From: Georgenia sp. M64
GTDB taxonomy: Bacteria; Actinomycetota; Actinomycetes; Actinomycetales; Actinomycetaceae
NCBI RefSeq assembly: GCF_038049925.1
Contig: NZ_CP145809.1
Location: 3,692,599 to 3,756,598, forward strand
DNA length: 64,000 nucleotides
Direction: 5' to 3'
The position numbers and the translations under genes are program-made. Shown piece by piece: positions 1 through 7,422 of the stretch. Each line of letters begins with the position of its first letter. Position 1 is the first letter of the stretch. The notes beneath the pieces are model-generated. The model had not been told where the DNA came from. It ran no database searches and worked only from the letters and a program-made list of their open reading frames with translations.

Positions 1-1
1 C

Positions 2-70
2 GACGATGACGACGACGCCTGGGACGACCACGGGCACGACGACGATGACGACGACTGGGACGACGACTGA
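2..70 (+). CDS. C-terminal tail of an Asp-rich protein (partial, 5' end outside window)
   Basis: Only the last 22 codons are present; the gene begins before the window. The tail is almost pure Asp broken by two Trp and two His residues (for example DDHGH then DDW). Its TGA (68-70) overlaps the ATG of the next gene, so it is the upstream member of the ApbE/ferric-reductase-like operon. Genes at this position in related operons often encode FMN-binding domain proteins that receive the flavin attached by ApbE, but nothing in the visible part proves that. The acidic His/Trp tail could bind metal. Confidence 0.6.
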   Translation, partial: DDDDDAWDDHGHDDDDDDWDDD

Positions 71-468
71 TGTCGACCCCGCAGCGGTCGTGGGCGGCAC
101 TCGTGCTGCTGCCTGCCACCGCCGGGCTCTTCGGCGGGACGCTGGCCTGGGCGGTCGACCACGACCCCTCGGGAGCCGCACCGCTCCCGACGACGATCTC
201 CCCGGCCGGGTCGCTCCCGGCCGGGGAGTCCGGGGTCGCCGAGCCTGTGACCGGCGCGGTCGTCGGACCCGGCGCGGCGGACGAGGACCTCGCCGAGCTG
301 GCCGGACGGATCTCCGAGGCCCGCGAGCGCATCGAGACGCTCCGCGCGACGCTCGAGGACCGGCCGGTCGCTCCGGCGCTCCCCGCCGCGCGGACGGGGG
401 ACGGCACCGCCCCGGCGGCCGGCACCGACACGGTCCCGCCGGTCGACGCGACCACGGGGGCGTCATGA
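70..468 (+). CDS. Small membrane-anchored protein of the ApbE operon, function unknown
   Basis: This is a 132-residue protein. An N-terminal hydrophobic segment (about residues 8-28, ALVLLPATAGLFGG...) should act as a signal anchor. A Pro/Ala/Gly-rich extracytoplasmic stretch follows, then a short charged helix around residues 75-97 (DLAELAGRISEARERIETL) with coiled-coil character, and a disordered Ala/Thr/Pro tail. No family is recognised. The ATG overlaps the upstream stop and the TGA overlaps the apbE ATG (465), so it is translationally coupled on both sides and probably belongs to the same membrane redox module. Confidence 0.75.
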   Translation: MSTPQRSWAALVLLPATAGLFGGTLAWAVDHDPSGAAPLPTTISPAGSLPAGESGVAEPVTGAVVGPGAADEDLAELAGRISEARERIETLRATLEDRPVAPALPAARTGDGTAPAAGTDTVPPVDATTGAS

Positions 469-1439
469 GCGCCGTCACGACCACCGCGCCGGCCGTGCGC
501 GAGTTCCGCTCGATGACCAGCCCCGTGCGGGTGACCCTCACCGACCCGGGCTCGGCCGCCCAGGAGCTGCTCGACGACGTCGAGACCGTCTTCACCGAGG
601 TCGCTCGAGACTGCACACGGTTCGGCCCGGTCGGCCCGCTCGTGGCGGCCAACGCCGACCCCGGCGCCTGGCACGACGCCCCACCCGCCCTGGCCCACGC
701 GCTGGTCCAGGCCCAGCGCGCGCACCGCGCCACCGACGGCCTGTTCGACCCGCGCGTGCTCGACGTCCTCACCGCCTGGGGCTACGACCGCACCCTGCCG
801 TTCACCGACGACGGACCAGGACCGGTGGTCGAGCCTCGCCGCACCGCCGCGGTAGCCGGTACCGCGCCGACGCCGTGGGAACCGCGGGTCGAGCGTCGCA
901 CGCACGGCTGGCGCATCCACCTCGGCGGCGTCCCGGTCGACCTCGGCGGCATCGGGAAGGGTCTCGCGGTCCGCTGGGCGGCGGCCTTCCTCGCCCGTGC
1001 CGGCCAGGCCTTCCTCCTCGACGCCGGGGGTGACCTCGCCGTGCGCGGCCCCGCCCCGCACGGCGGGCCCTGGCGCGTCGCGGTGGAGGACCCGGCCGGC
1101 GGTGGCCCGCGCCTCGTCCTCTCCCTCGACACCGGTGGGTGCGCGACGTCGTCGACCCGGCGTCGCCGCTGGGTCTGCGGGGAGCAGGCCGTCCACCACC
1201 TCGTCGACCCGCGCACCCGACGGCCCGGCGGCGCGGGCCTGGCCGCCGTGACGGTCGTCGCAGCCGACACCGCCTGGGCCGAGGTGTGGAGCAAGACCCT
1301 CTTCCTCGCGGGTGCCGACGGCGTGCGCGAGCGGGCGGCGGAGCTCGGGCTGGCTGCGGCGTGGGTGCGCGAGGACGGCGGCGTCGGCACCACCGCGGCC
1401 CTGGACGACCTCGTCATCTGGCGGCGGACCGATGGCTGA
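465..1439 (+). CDS. apbE: FAD:protein FMN transferase (ApbE family)
   Basis: 324 residues, normal for the family. ApbE enzymes move FMN from FAD onto a Thr/Ser of a partner flavoprotein, using Mg2+. Visible family motifs are FREFRSM-like opening strand residues, VDLGGIGKGLAV (about 158-169), a DAGGDLAVRG segment, GGCATSS, a HHLVDPRT block and the late AADTAWAEVWSKTLFL block containing the metal-binding Asp/Thr. There is no N-terminal signal peptide, so the protein may act in the cytoplasm or need another route. ATG at 465 overlaps the preceding stop, and the TGA overlaps the next gene's start at 1432. The likely flavinylation target is the partly visible upstream protein or another operon product (inference). 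Confidence 0.95.
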   Translation: MSAVTTTAPAVREFRSMTSPVRVTLTDPGSAAQELLDDVETVFTEVARDCTRFGPVGPLVAANADPGAWHDAPPALAHALVQAQRAHRATDGLFDPRVLDVLTAWGYDRTLPFTDDGPGPVVEPRRTAAVAGTAPTPWEPRVERRTHGWRIHLGGVPVDLGGIGKGLAVRWAAAFLARAGQAFLLDAGGDLAVRGPAPHGGPWRVAVEDPAGGGPRLVLSLDTGGCATSSTRRRRWVCGEQAVHHLVDPRTRRPGGAGLAAVTVVAADTAWAEVWSKTLFLAGADGVRERAAELGLAAAWVREDGGVGTTAALDDLVIWRRTDG

Positions 1440-2154
1440 GCGCGGGCGAAGGGGCCGCTCCCCCCGACCGCTCGCCCTCGCCGAGGGGGCGGCCGTCGTC
1501 CTCGTCGTCGTCGCCGGGGCGGTGTCGGTCGCCCTCGCCACGGTCCTGGTCCTCGACGTCGCGCAGGGCGAGACCGCCCTGTGGGTCCTGGGCCGGGCCA
1601 GCGGGGTGACGTCCTACGTGCTGCTCGTGGCGCTGGTGAGCACCGGCCTGCTCCTCGCCCACCCCTGGGCCCGGCGGCTGCGCCGTCCCCGGCCGACGAC
1701 GGTCCAGGCCGTGCACGTCTCCCTCGCCACGTTCACGCTCACCTTCACCGTGCTGCACGTGGCCGTCCTCGCCACCGACCCGTGGGCACAGGTCGGCTGG
1801 CGCGGCGCGCTGCTGCCGATGGCGTCGCAGTACCGCCCGGTCGCCGTCACGCTGGGGGTCCTCGCGCTCTGGTCGGGGCTGGTCACGGGGCTGACCGCGC
1901 GGCTGGCCGGGCACGCCGCCGCACGGGTGTGGTGGCCGGTGCACAAGGTCGCGGCCGGGGTGCTGGTGCTCGTGTGGGCGCACTCGGTCCTCGCGGGGAC
2001 CGACGCCGCCGCGCTGCGCGGCTTCTACCTCGCCACCGGTGCGCTCGTGACGGGCCTCGCGCTCACGCGGTACGCCGCCCGGACGCCCGCCGACCGGGTC
2101 CGCGAGCTCGGCCGACCACTGCCCGCGACCCGTCGCACAGGATCCCGACGATGA
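1432..2154 (+). CDS. Ferric reductase-like transmembrane protein (bis-heme b)
   Basis: 240 residues with about six predicted membrane helices. Two helices each carry a pair of His 12-13 residues apart (AVHVSL...VLHVAV and PVHKVA...WAHSVL), the classic arrangement for two stacked b hemes in ferric-reductase/NOX-type domains. There is no FAD/NAD-binding C-terminal domain, so it is the membrane electron carrier only, and electrons must come from partners such as the NuoF-like and ferredoxin products downstream. The start MAERGRRG at 1432 overlaps the apbE stop, and the TGA overlaps the next ATG (2151). Confidence 0.9.
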   Translation: MAERGRRGRSPRPLALAEGAAVVLVVVAGAVSVALATVLVLDVAQGETALWVLGRASGVTSYVLLVALVSTGLLLAHPWARRLRRPRPTTVQAVHVSLATFTLTFTVLHVAVLATDPWAQVGWRGALLPMASQYRPVAVTLGVLALWSGLVTGLTARLAGHAAARVWWPVHKVAAGVLVLVWAHSVLAGTDAAALRGFYLATGALVTGLALTRYAARTPADRVRELGRPLPATRRTGSRR

Positions 2155-3455
2155 CCACCACCGCTTCCGCCACCTCTCGCGCCACCACCCACGACGCAGG
2201 ACTCCTGCTGGACCCGGTGCGCCTGCCCCGCGCCTCCGCCGGCGCGTGGGCCGGCCCGCCCGAGGCCCTCGCCGCGCACGTCCGTCGTCTCGGTCCCCGC
2301 CCGGCCGGCGGGGCGTGGCTCCTCGCGACCATCGACGCCGCCGGCCTCACGGGGCACGGTGGCGCGCACGCCCCCACGGCGAGCCGGTGGCGCGCGGCCA
2401 TGGACGACGACGAGCCCGCCGTCCGCCGCCGACCCACCGCGGACGCCACACCCCGCCGCCCGCTCACCGCGGTGGCCAACGCCGCGGAGTCGGAGCCGCT
2501 CAGCGCCAAGGACGCCACGCTCCTGCGGCAGCGTCCGCACCTCGTCCTCGACGGGCTCGACCTCATGGCCGAGACCCTCGGTGCCGACCGCGCCGTGCTC
2601 TGGTTGCACGACGACGACCGCCCCACCCGCGCCGCCGTCGAGCTCGCCCTGCGGGATCGCCCCGTCGGCCGGGTGCCGGTCGAGGTCGCGGCCGCCCCGG
2701 CCCACTACCTCTCCGGCGAACGGTCCGCGATCGCCCGGGCCCTCGCCGGCGGACCGGTCCTGCCGCTGGGCCGGCCCGCGCCCGAGGTGCGGACGCGGTG
2801 GCCGCGCACGGTCGTCAGCAACGCCGAGACGCTGGCGAGGGCGGCACTCCTCGCCCGTGGCCTCCCGCCGCTGACCGGCCGGCTGCTCACGGTGCTGACG
2901 CCCGCCGGCCGGGAGGTCGTCGAGGTCCCGGCCGGAACTCCGGCCGACGTCGTCCTCGCCGGTGCGGGTTGGCGCGAGGCCCCGCAGGCGGTGCTGCTCG
3001 GCGGTTTCGGCGGAATCTGGGCGCCCTGGCACGCCGTCGCCACGTTCGACGAGGCGGCCCTGCGCCCGGCCGGGCTGAGCGCCGGGGCAGGCATCGTCGC
3101 CCCGCTGCCCCACGGCGCCTGCGGGCTCGCCGAGACCGCCGCGATCACCGGCTACCTCGCGGCGATGAGCGCGGGCCAGTGCGGGCCGTGCGTCTTCGGT
3201 CTGCCTGCCCTGGCCGACGACGTGCGCCGCCTCGCCGCCGGGACCGCCCGCCGCACCGCCCGTCTCGGTCGGCCCGACCGGCTCACCGAGGACCTCGACC
3301 TCGTCGCCGGTCGCGGGGGCTGCCACCACCCCGACGGCGCCGTCCGGCTCATCCGCTCGGCGCTGTCCACCTTCGCCGACGACGCCCACGCCCACTCCCG
3401 CGGCCGCGCCTGCCGGGTGGGCACGTTCATTCCGGTCCCGGTGGTGCGGTCATGA
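2151..3455 (+). CDS. NuoF-like iron-sulfur protein (NADH:ubiquinone oxidoreductase-F Fe-S region)
   Basis: 434 residues. The C-terminal half has the SLBB-like strand region (VEVPAGTPADVVLAG) and the NuoF Fe-S helical domain with SAGQCGPC and a later GGCHHPDG. In NuoF the cluster ligands follow ESCGxCxPC...C; here the first Cys position is Ala (SAGQCGPC), leaving three visible ligands. The N-terminal flavin/NADH motif GRGGAGFPTG is reduced to GHGGAHAPTA, so NAD(H) and FMN binding is doubtful. It probably passes electrons between the ferredoxin encoded next and the heme b membrane protein (inference). ATG overlaps the upstream stop, and the TGA overlaps the ferredoxin start. Confidence 0.85.
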   Translation: MTTTASATSRATTHDAGLLLDPVRLPRASAGAWAGPPEALAAHVRRLGPRPAGGAWLLATIDAAGLTGHGGAHAPTASRWRAAMDDDEPAVRRRPTADATPRRPLTAVANAAESEPLSAKDATLLRQRPHLVLDGLDLMAETLGADRAVLWLHDDDRPTRAAVELALRDRPVGRVPVEVAAAPAHYLSGERSAIARALAGGPVLPLGRPAPEVRTRWPRTVVSNAETLARAALLARGLPPLTGRLLTVLTPAGREVVEVPAGTPADVVLAGAGWREAPQAVLLGGFGGIWAPWHAVATFDEAALRPAGLSAGAGIVAPLPHGACGLAETAAITGYLAAMSAGQCGPCVFGLPALADDVRRLAAGTARRTARLGRPDRLTEDLDLVAGRGGCHHPDGAVRLIRSALSTFADDAHAHSRGRACRVGTFIPVPVVRS

Positions 3456-3664
3456 GCGGTGGGGTGCTGCGCGTCGACCCCGTCGCGTGCGACGGCGTCG
3501 GGGCTTGTGCACTCGCCGCGCCCGCGCTGGTCGACCTCGACCGGTGGGGCTACCCGCTCCTTCCCCGCCGCGACCTCGCCAGTGCGGACATGCCGGCCGC
3601 GCGTGCCGCTGCGCGAGCATGCCCACGCAGGGCCCTGTGGCTGGAGGAGGCCGCGGCCGGCTGA
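3452..3664 (+). CDS. 3Fe-4S-type ferredoxin
   Basis: A 70-residue soluble ferredoxin. The cysteines are CDGVGAC (two Cys six apart) and a C-terminal ACPRRAL, the three-ligand pattern typical of actinobacterial 3Fe-4S ferredoxins that serve P450s and other oxidoreductases. Its ATG at 3452 overlaps the stop of the NuoF-like gene, so it closes a five- or six-gene translationally coupled operon. It is the likely mobile electron donor or acceptor for the NuoF-like/heme b pair. Confidence 0.9.
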   Translation: MSGGVLRVDPVACDGVGACALAAPALVDLDRWGYPLLPRRDLASADMPAARAAARACPRRALWLEEAAAG

Positions 3665-4157
3665 CCGACCGGCGCAGGCTCCCGGTGCGCCCCCGCCCAG
3701 GTCGCATCGGACTTCACTGCGTGGTCGGGTTGCCCCGGTTCGCTCCCCGCAGCGCCAGGTCTCGGGCCACAAGTCCTGCACCGGGCAGGACGTTGGCCCC
3801 TTCCAGCCCCCCGGAAGTGAGGGCGTACCTTCGATCTTGGGGGGCCAGGGCCCGCACGGGCCTGGGGCTCGACAACTGAGGGGCCGCCATGACACGGCAG
3901 GCTCCGGGCCGCATCTTCCGGCCCGCGCCGCGCGGCTGGTGCTGCGCGCACCACCTCGGCAGTGGCCGAGGCCCGCCGGCCCACGGCACGCGGTGAGACG
4001 CGCCCCGCGGTGCACCCGCGGAGCGCGTCAGCAGCGGATCGAGCGGACGGCCCTACCGCTGCCTCCATGCTACGCGCGCATCGCCCCGTCATCGGCGCGG
4101 TCGCGCCATCCGAACCAGGATCGCGGGCGCGCTCGCGCGCGCCCTGATGGAGGAATC
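3665..4157 (+). promoter_or_regulatory. 493-bp leader region of the SipW-type locus with a possible short upstream ORF
   Basis: No convincing long gene lies here. A hairpin-like GC block (about 3847-3870) is followed by a short ORF, 3889-3996, preceded by GAGGGG. Its 35-residue product contains WCC and HH and could be a leader peptide. A perfect 8-bp stem with a TCGC loop (4125-4132/4137-4144) lies just before the GGAGGA ribosome site and ATG of the TasA-like gene, where it could affect translation. Function is inferred only from position. Confidence 0.35.
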
Positions 4158-4757
4158 ATGTTCAACCGCAAGAAGTTCGCAGGTCTCGCCAGCACAGCCG
4201 CCGTCGGCCTCGCCCTCGTGGGCGTGGGCACCGGCGCGCAGTGGGCAGACTCGGTCGACGCCGTCGAGGACCTCACCACCGGCACCGCCGACCTCCAGAT
4301 CATCGACGCCTACGCCCTCTCGGGCGCACCCGAGAGCATCGTCATCGCCGCCGACGGCGACTCCGTCACCTTCACGACGCCGCTCGAGGATGGTTCGTTC
4401 TCCTACATCCAGGACGTCATCATCCAGAACGTCGGGTCACTGCCGATGAAGGCCGCGTGGTACGAGGTTGATGTCGCGGGTGACCTGGAGCTCACCGACA
4501 ACGTCATCATGAGGCTGAACGACGTGCGTGACGCTGCGGACGGCGTCAACGGCCCCGCCAGCGGTTCCCACCTCTACAAGAGCCCCGGCTATGCCATGCC
4601 CGCCGGTTCGACCACGACCCTGTGGTTCGACTTCTGGACCGACACCGTCCTGCCGGACGCCGCCCAGGGCAAGTCCATGACCGTCACCGTCACCTTCCAC
4701 GGCGTGGACGGCGACGGCGGCACCCCGATGCTCGAGATCCCTGAGGTGCGCAGCTAG
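4158..4757 (+). CDS. SipW-dependent-type exported protein (TasA/CalY-like)
   Basis: 199 residues. The N-terminus (KKFAGLASTAAVGLALVGVG followed by GAQWADS) is the unusual late-cleaved signal of SipW-dependent proteins, where W-x-D/S follows the hydrophobic core. The mature part is a Thr/Val/Asp-rich beta protein (DLTTGTADLQI, then strands with IQNVGSLPMKAAW), resembling TasA/camelysin-type matrix proteins. The start is set by a GGAGGA site 4 nt before ATG 4158. A dedicated ER-type signal peptidase gene follows. A strong hairpin between the two genes probably lets this substrate be made in excess over the peptidase. A fibre-forming or surface matrix role is inferred from the family. Confidence 0.85.
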   Translation: MFNRKKFAGLASTAAVGLALVGVGTGAQWADSVDAVEDLTTGTADLQIIDAYALSGAPESIVIAADGDSVTFTTPLEDGSFSYIQDVIIQNVGSLPMKAAWYEVDVAGDLELTDNVIMRLNDVRDAADGVNGPASGSHLYKSPGYAMPAGSTTTLWFDFWTDTVLPDAAQGKSMTVTVTFHGVDGDGGTPMLEIPEVRS

Positions 4758-4765
4758 CCATCACG

Positions 4766-4791
4766 GTGCCGGCCCGCCTTCGGGCCGGCAC
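4766..4791 (+). terminator. Hairpin after the TasA-like gene
   Basis: Perfect 11-bp stem (GTGCCGGCCCG / CGGGCCGGCAC) with a CCTT loop, 9 nt after the stop. No U-tract follows, so it may be a partial terminator or an mRNA-stabilising hairpin between substrate and peptidase genes. Confidence 0.7.
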
Positions 4792-4856
4792 CCACCGGCG
4801 GTCCGGTGGTGACAGCACCGGACTCGCCGTCCAGAAGGACCGATGAGGGAGGCGAG

Positions 4857-5495
4857 ATGCCGCGGACCACGGACCACCGCGGACCCACGCCACGATCCGG
4901 CCGGGCCGCCCCACGACCGCGCGGGCTCCCGCCCGCGCTCCGCACGGCGGCCCGCCGGCTCAGCACACTGGCGCTGGTCGCGGCGGTGCTCGTGGTCGCG
5001 GTGTCCGCCACCGCGGTCGTCACGGGCCGGTGGCAGGCCCACCCTGTGCTGTCCGGAAGCATGGAACCCGACCTCCCGGTCGGCTCCATCGCCGTGGTGC
5101 AGCGGGTCCCGACCGCCGACCTCGCCGTCGGCGACGTCATCACCTTCCGTGACCCGGGCGACGCCGACGAGCTCATCACCCACCGCATCGTCTCCATCAC
5201 CGTCCTCGACGGGGAGCGCGTGTACGAGACCAAGGGCGACGCGAACGACGACCCAGACCCGTGGCAGGTGACCCTGCGCGGCGAGGACTCCTACCGCCTC
5301 GCCGCCGCCGTCCCCTACCTCGGCTACAGCGTCGTCGCCGTCCGGCAGCCGGAGGCCAGGAGTGCGCTCATCGTGGCCGGTGCCGGCGTCGTGCTGTACG
5401 CCCTGGTGTCGCTGTTCCTGCCCGACCAGTGGTGGCGAGGACGGGTCCGCGCCGCCCACCCCGTCCCCGTAAGAGAAAGTGAGGACGCGCCATGA
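4857..5495 (+). CDS. Signal peptidase I, SipW (ER) type
   Basis: 212 residues. One N-terminal helix (about 40-62) precedes the catalytic LSGSMEPDLPVGS block; THRIVSI carries the His that replaces the usual Lys in ER-type (SipW) peptidases; TKGDANDDPDPW is the conserved Asp box; a second helix sits near the C-terminus. It should cleave the two neighbouring SipW-type precursors at the outer membrane face. ATG 4857 is preferred over an in-frame GTG at 4806 because GGGAGGCG lies directly upstream. The last codons overlap the start of the next gene (5492). Confidence 0.93.
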   Translation: MPRTTDHRGPTPRSGRAAPRPRGLPPALRTAARRLSTLALVAAVLVVAVSATAVVTGRWQAHPVLSGSMEPDLPVGSIAVVQRVPTADLAVGDVITFRDPGDADELITHRIVSITVLDGERVYETKGDANDDPDPWQVTLRGEDSYRLAAAVPYLGYSVVAVRQPEARSALIVAGAGVVLYALVSLFLPDQWWRGRVRAAHPVPVRESEDAP

Positions 5496-6067
5496 GCCGC
5501 GCCCGACTCCCGGTCCGCACCAAGCTCGCATGGAGCGCGAGCCTCCTCCTCGCCGCCGTGCTGGGTGCCGGCCTCGCGGGCCAGGGCACCTACGCCGTCT
5601 GGTCCGACAGCGTGGCGGTCACGCACACCATCACCACCGGCCATCTCAAGCTCAAGATCGTCGCGGTCGACGGAGCCGCCCTCGACGTCCCGGCGGACGA
5701 GTACGCCCTCGCCGACGACGTGCGCGGCTCGCAGGTGGACCTCACCCGCGTGGTCGAGATCCGCAACGACGGCACGCTCCCCGTCGCCGTCCTCACCCTG
5801 ACGACGACGCCATCGCCCGACGACGTCGCCGTCCTGGCCGAGGAGCTCACGCTCGAGGTGCGGGTGACTGACGAGTCCGGTGACGCCGTCAGCGCGGCGA
5901 CGCTCGCCTCCTGGGAGTCGTCCGGCCCCGCCGACCTCGGCCTCCCGACGACGATGGAACCGGGCGAGGCCGTGCTCGTCACGCTTCACGTCACGGGCAC
6001 GCTCACCGGGCACGAGAAGGACTCCGGCGTCCAGCCGGTGTACACCTTCACCGGTCTGGAGTCGTGA
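5492..6067 (+). CDS. SipW-dependent-type exported protein, second substrate
   Basis: 191 residues. The signal region (KLAWSASLLLAAVLGAGLAG, then GTYAVWSDS) matches the alternate signal type, and the mature part opens with HTITTGHLKLKIV, a common start of these beta-sandwich proteins. RNDGTLPVAVLTLT and EPGEAVLVTLHV are typical strands. The ATG overlaps the end of the peptidase gene, indicating coupled translation and a substrate-enzyme pair. No catalytic motif is visible; a structural surface role is inferred. Confidence 0.85.
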   Translation: MSRARLPVRTKLAWSASLLLAAVLGAGLAGQGTYAVWSDSVAVTHTITTGHLKLKIVAVDGAALDVPADEYALADDVRGSQVDLTRVVEIRNDGTLPVAVLTLTTTPSPDDVAVLAEELTLEVRVTDESGDAVSAATLASWESSGPADLGLPTTMEPGEAVLVTLHVTGTLTGHEKDSGVQPVYTFTGLES

Positions 6068-6089
6068 GCCGTCGGCGCTCGGCGGCCCG

Positions 6090-6149
6090 GTGCAGCCGGT
6101 CAGCGGCCGCGTCGGCTTGGTGCCGCCGGTCAGCGGCCGCGTCGGGGAA
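6090..6149 (+). repeat. Two tandem 30-bp repeats
   Basis: Units 6090-6119 and 6120-6149 share an identical 20-bp core, CCGGTCAGCGGCCGCGTCGG (6096 and 6126). They lie just after the second SipW substrate and run into the end of the convergent small gene. Function unknown. Confidence 0.7.
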
Positions 6150-6351
6150 GGCCGGCCAGCCGGGCCCCGAGGTAGCCGACGACGGCCCCGCCGACGAGCA
6201 GCCTGGCGGTGAGGTACCACCGGCCGGGCGACTGCTCGCCGTAGACGCCGAGCGCCGCAGCGAGACCGACGACGACGAAGACCAGCGCCGCCACGATCAG
6301 CACCCAGCCGGCGACAGTGCGCAGGGATGCGCCGCCGCGCCTCGCGCTCAC
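6130..6351 (-). CDS. Small membrane protein, two helices
   Basis: 73 residues with two clear hydrophobic segments (about 12-34, VAGWVLIVAALVFVVVGLAA, and 49-66, ARLLVGGAVVGYLGA) flanked by Arg. No family is recognised. It is convergent with the SipW operon, and its 3' end overlaps one 30-bp repeat. The membrane pattern and codon position bias support a real gene, but there is no functional clue. Confidence 0.55.
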   Translation of the reverse strand: MSARRGGASLRTVAGWVLIVAALVFVVVGLAAALGVYGEQSPGRWYLTARLLVGGAVVGYLGARLAGLPRRGR

Positions 6352-6415
6352 CGGTCAGCACCCGTCATCACGCCACATCCGACCGTGCCCGTCGCCACGC
6401 CGCATCCGTTCGTCG

Positions 6416-6544
6416 AGTTGGGGGTTGTTGCTGCCCGACCGTCCTCCGGACTGCAACAAACCCACAACTCGGCGCCGCGCATCCCCGCACGACTCGGGCC
6501 CCTCAACACCCCGCAGCTCGGCGCCGCGCATCCCCGCACGACTC
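6416..6544. repeat. Imperfect inverted repeat plus paired 28-bp direct repeats
   Basis: AGTTGGGGGTTGTTGC (6416-6431) and GCAACAAACCCACAACT (6454-6470) form a 16-17-bp stem with one bulge. Then a 28-bp sequence starting CTCGGCGCCGCGCATCCCC occurs identically at 6468-6495 and 6517-6544. The block sits just 3' of the truncated epimerase gene, and no gene is seen in it. It may be a family of dispersed intergenic repeats or a rearrangement scar. Confidence 0.7.
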
Positions 6545-6565
6545 CGCGCCGCGGACTACCCGCGG

Positions 6566-7415
6566 TCACACCCCCGCCAGCTCCGGCTCGAAGTCCGGCA
6601 TCCGCGCCCCGAGCCCGAAGAACGCCTCGATCGCGGCGACCACCCGCTCCCCCGCCCGGCCGTCCCCGTAGGGGTTCACCGCCCGGGACATCGCCGCGTA
6701 CGCGTCCGGGTCCGTGGCCAGCTGGGCGACGGCGGCGACCACCGCCTCCTCCTCCGTCCCCACGAGGCGGACCGTCCCGGCCTCGACCGCCTCGGGCCGT
6801 TCGGTGTTCTCACGCAGCACGAGCACCGGCTTGCCGAGCGCCGGGGCCTCCTCCTGCACGCCACCGGAGTCGGTGACGACGATCGACGACGCCGCCACGA
6901 CCGCGGTGAACTCCCCGTACGGCAGCGGCTCGGTGACCACCACGTTGCCCAGACCGGCCACGGCCGGCAGCAACGCCTCCCGCCCGGTGGGGTTGCGGTG
7001 CACGGGCAGGACGAAGGTGTGCCCGGGCAGCATCAGCGCCAGGCGGGCGACCGCCCGGCCGATCCCCGCCATCGGGGCGCCCCAGCTCTCGCGCCGGTGG
7101 ACGGTGACGAGCACCAGCGGCCGCCCGGCGGCCATCGCCGCACGCAGCCGGGGGTCGGTGACAGTGGTGGGACGTCCCACCGCGTGCAGGAGGGCGTCGA
7201 TGACCGTGTTGCCCGTGACGACGACGTCACCGGCGTCCACGTGCTCGCGCACGAGGTTCGCCCGCGCACCCGCCGTCGGTGCCAGGTGCAGCGAGGTCAC
7301 CTGAGAGGTCACCCAGCGGTTCGCCTCCTCGCGGAACGGCGAGGAGAGGTCGCCGCTGCGCAGCCCGGCCTCGAGGTGGAACACGGGCACGCGCCGGTGG
7401 AAGGCCGCCCCGCCA
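6566..7415 (-). pseudogene. wecB: UDP-N-acetylglucosamine 2-epimerase, 5'-truncated remnant
   Basis: The C-terminal two-thirds of a WecB-type epimerase is intact: VFHLEAGLRSGDL, SPFREEANRW, TGNTVIDALL, HRRESWG, TDSGGVQEEAPALGKPVL, ERPEAVEAGT and NPYGDGRAGER. Homology begins at AAFHRRVP and stops there. The first roughly 95-100 residues, which contain the opening Rossmann strand and part of the UDP-GlcNAc site, are missing, and the DNA upstream is instead the end of an intact YibE/F gene. The longer in-frame extension into that gene is an out-of-frame shadow. This is probably a deletion or recombination scar, and the product is unlikely to be active. Direct repeats lie just beyond its 3' end. 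Confidence 0.8.
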
Positions 7416-7422
7416 TCGGGTC

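Noticed and set aside
6-1439. 477-residue frame from 6 covering apbE
   Set aside because: The first 153 codons are Arg/Gly/Thr-rich noise antisense to protein-like composition and overlap a plausible small gene. ApbE homology begins at the coupled ATG 465.
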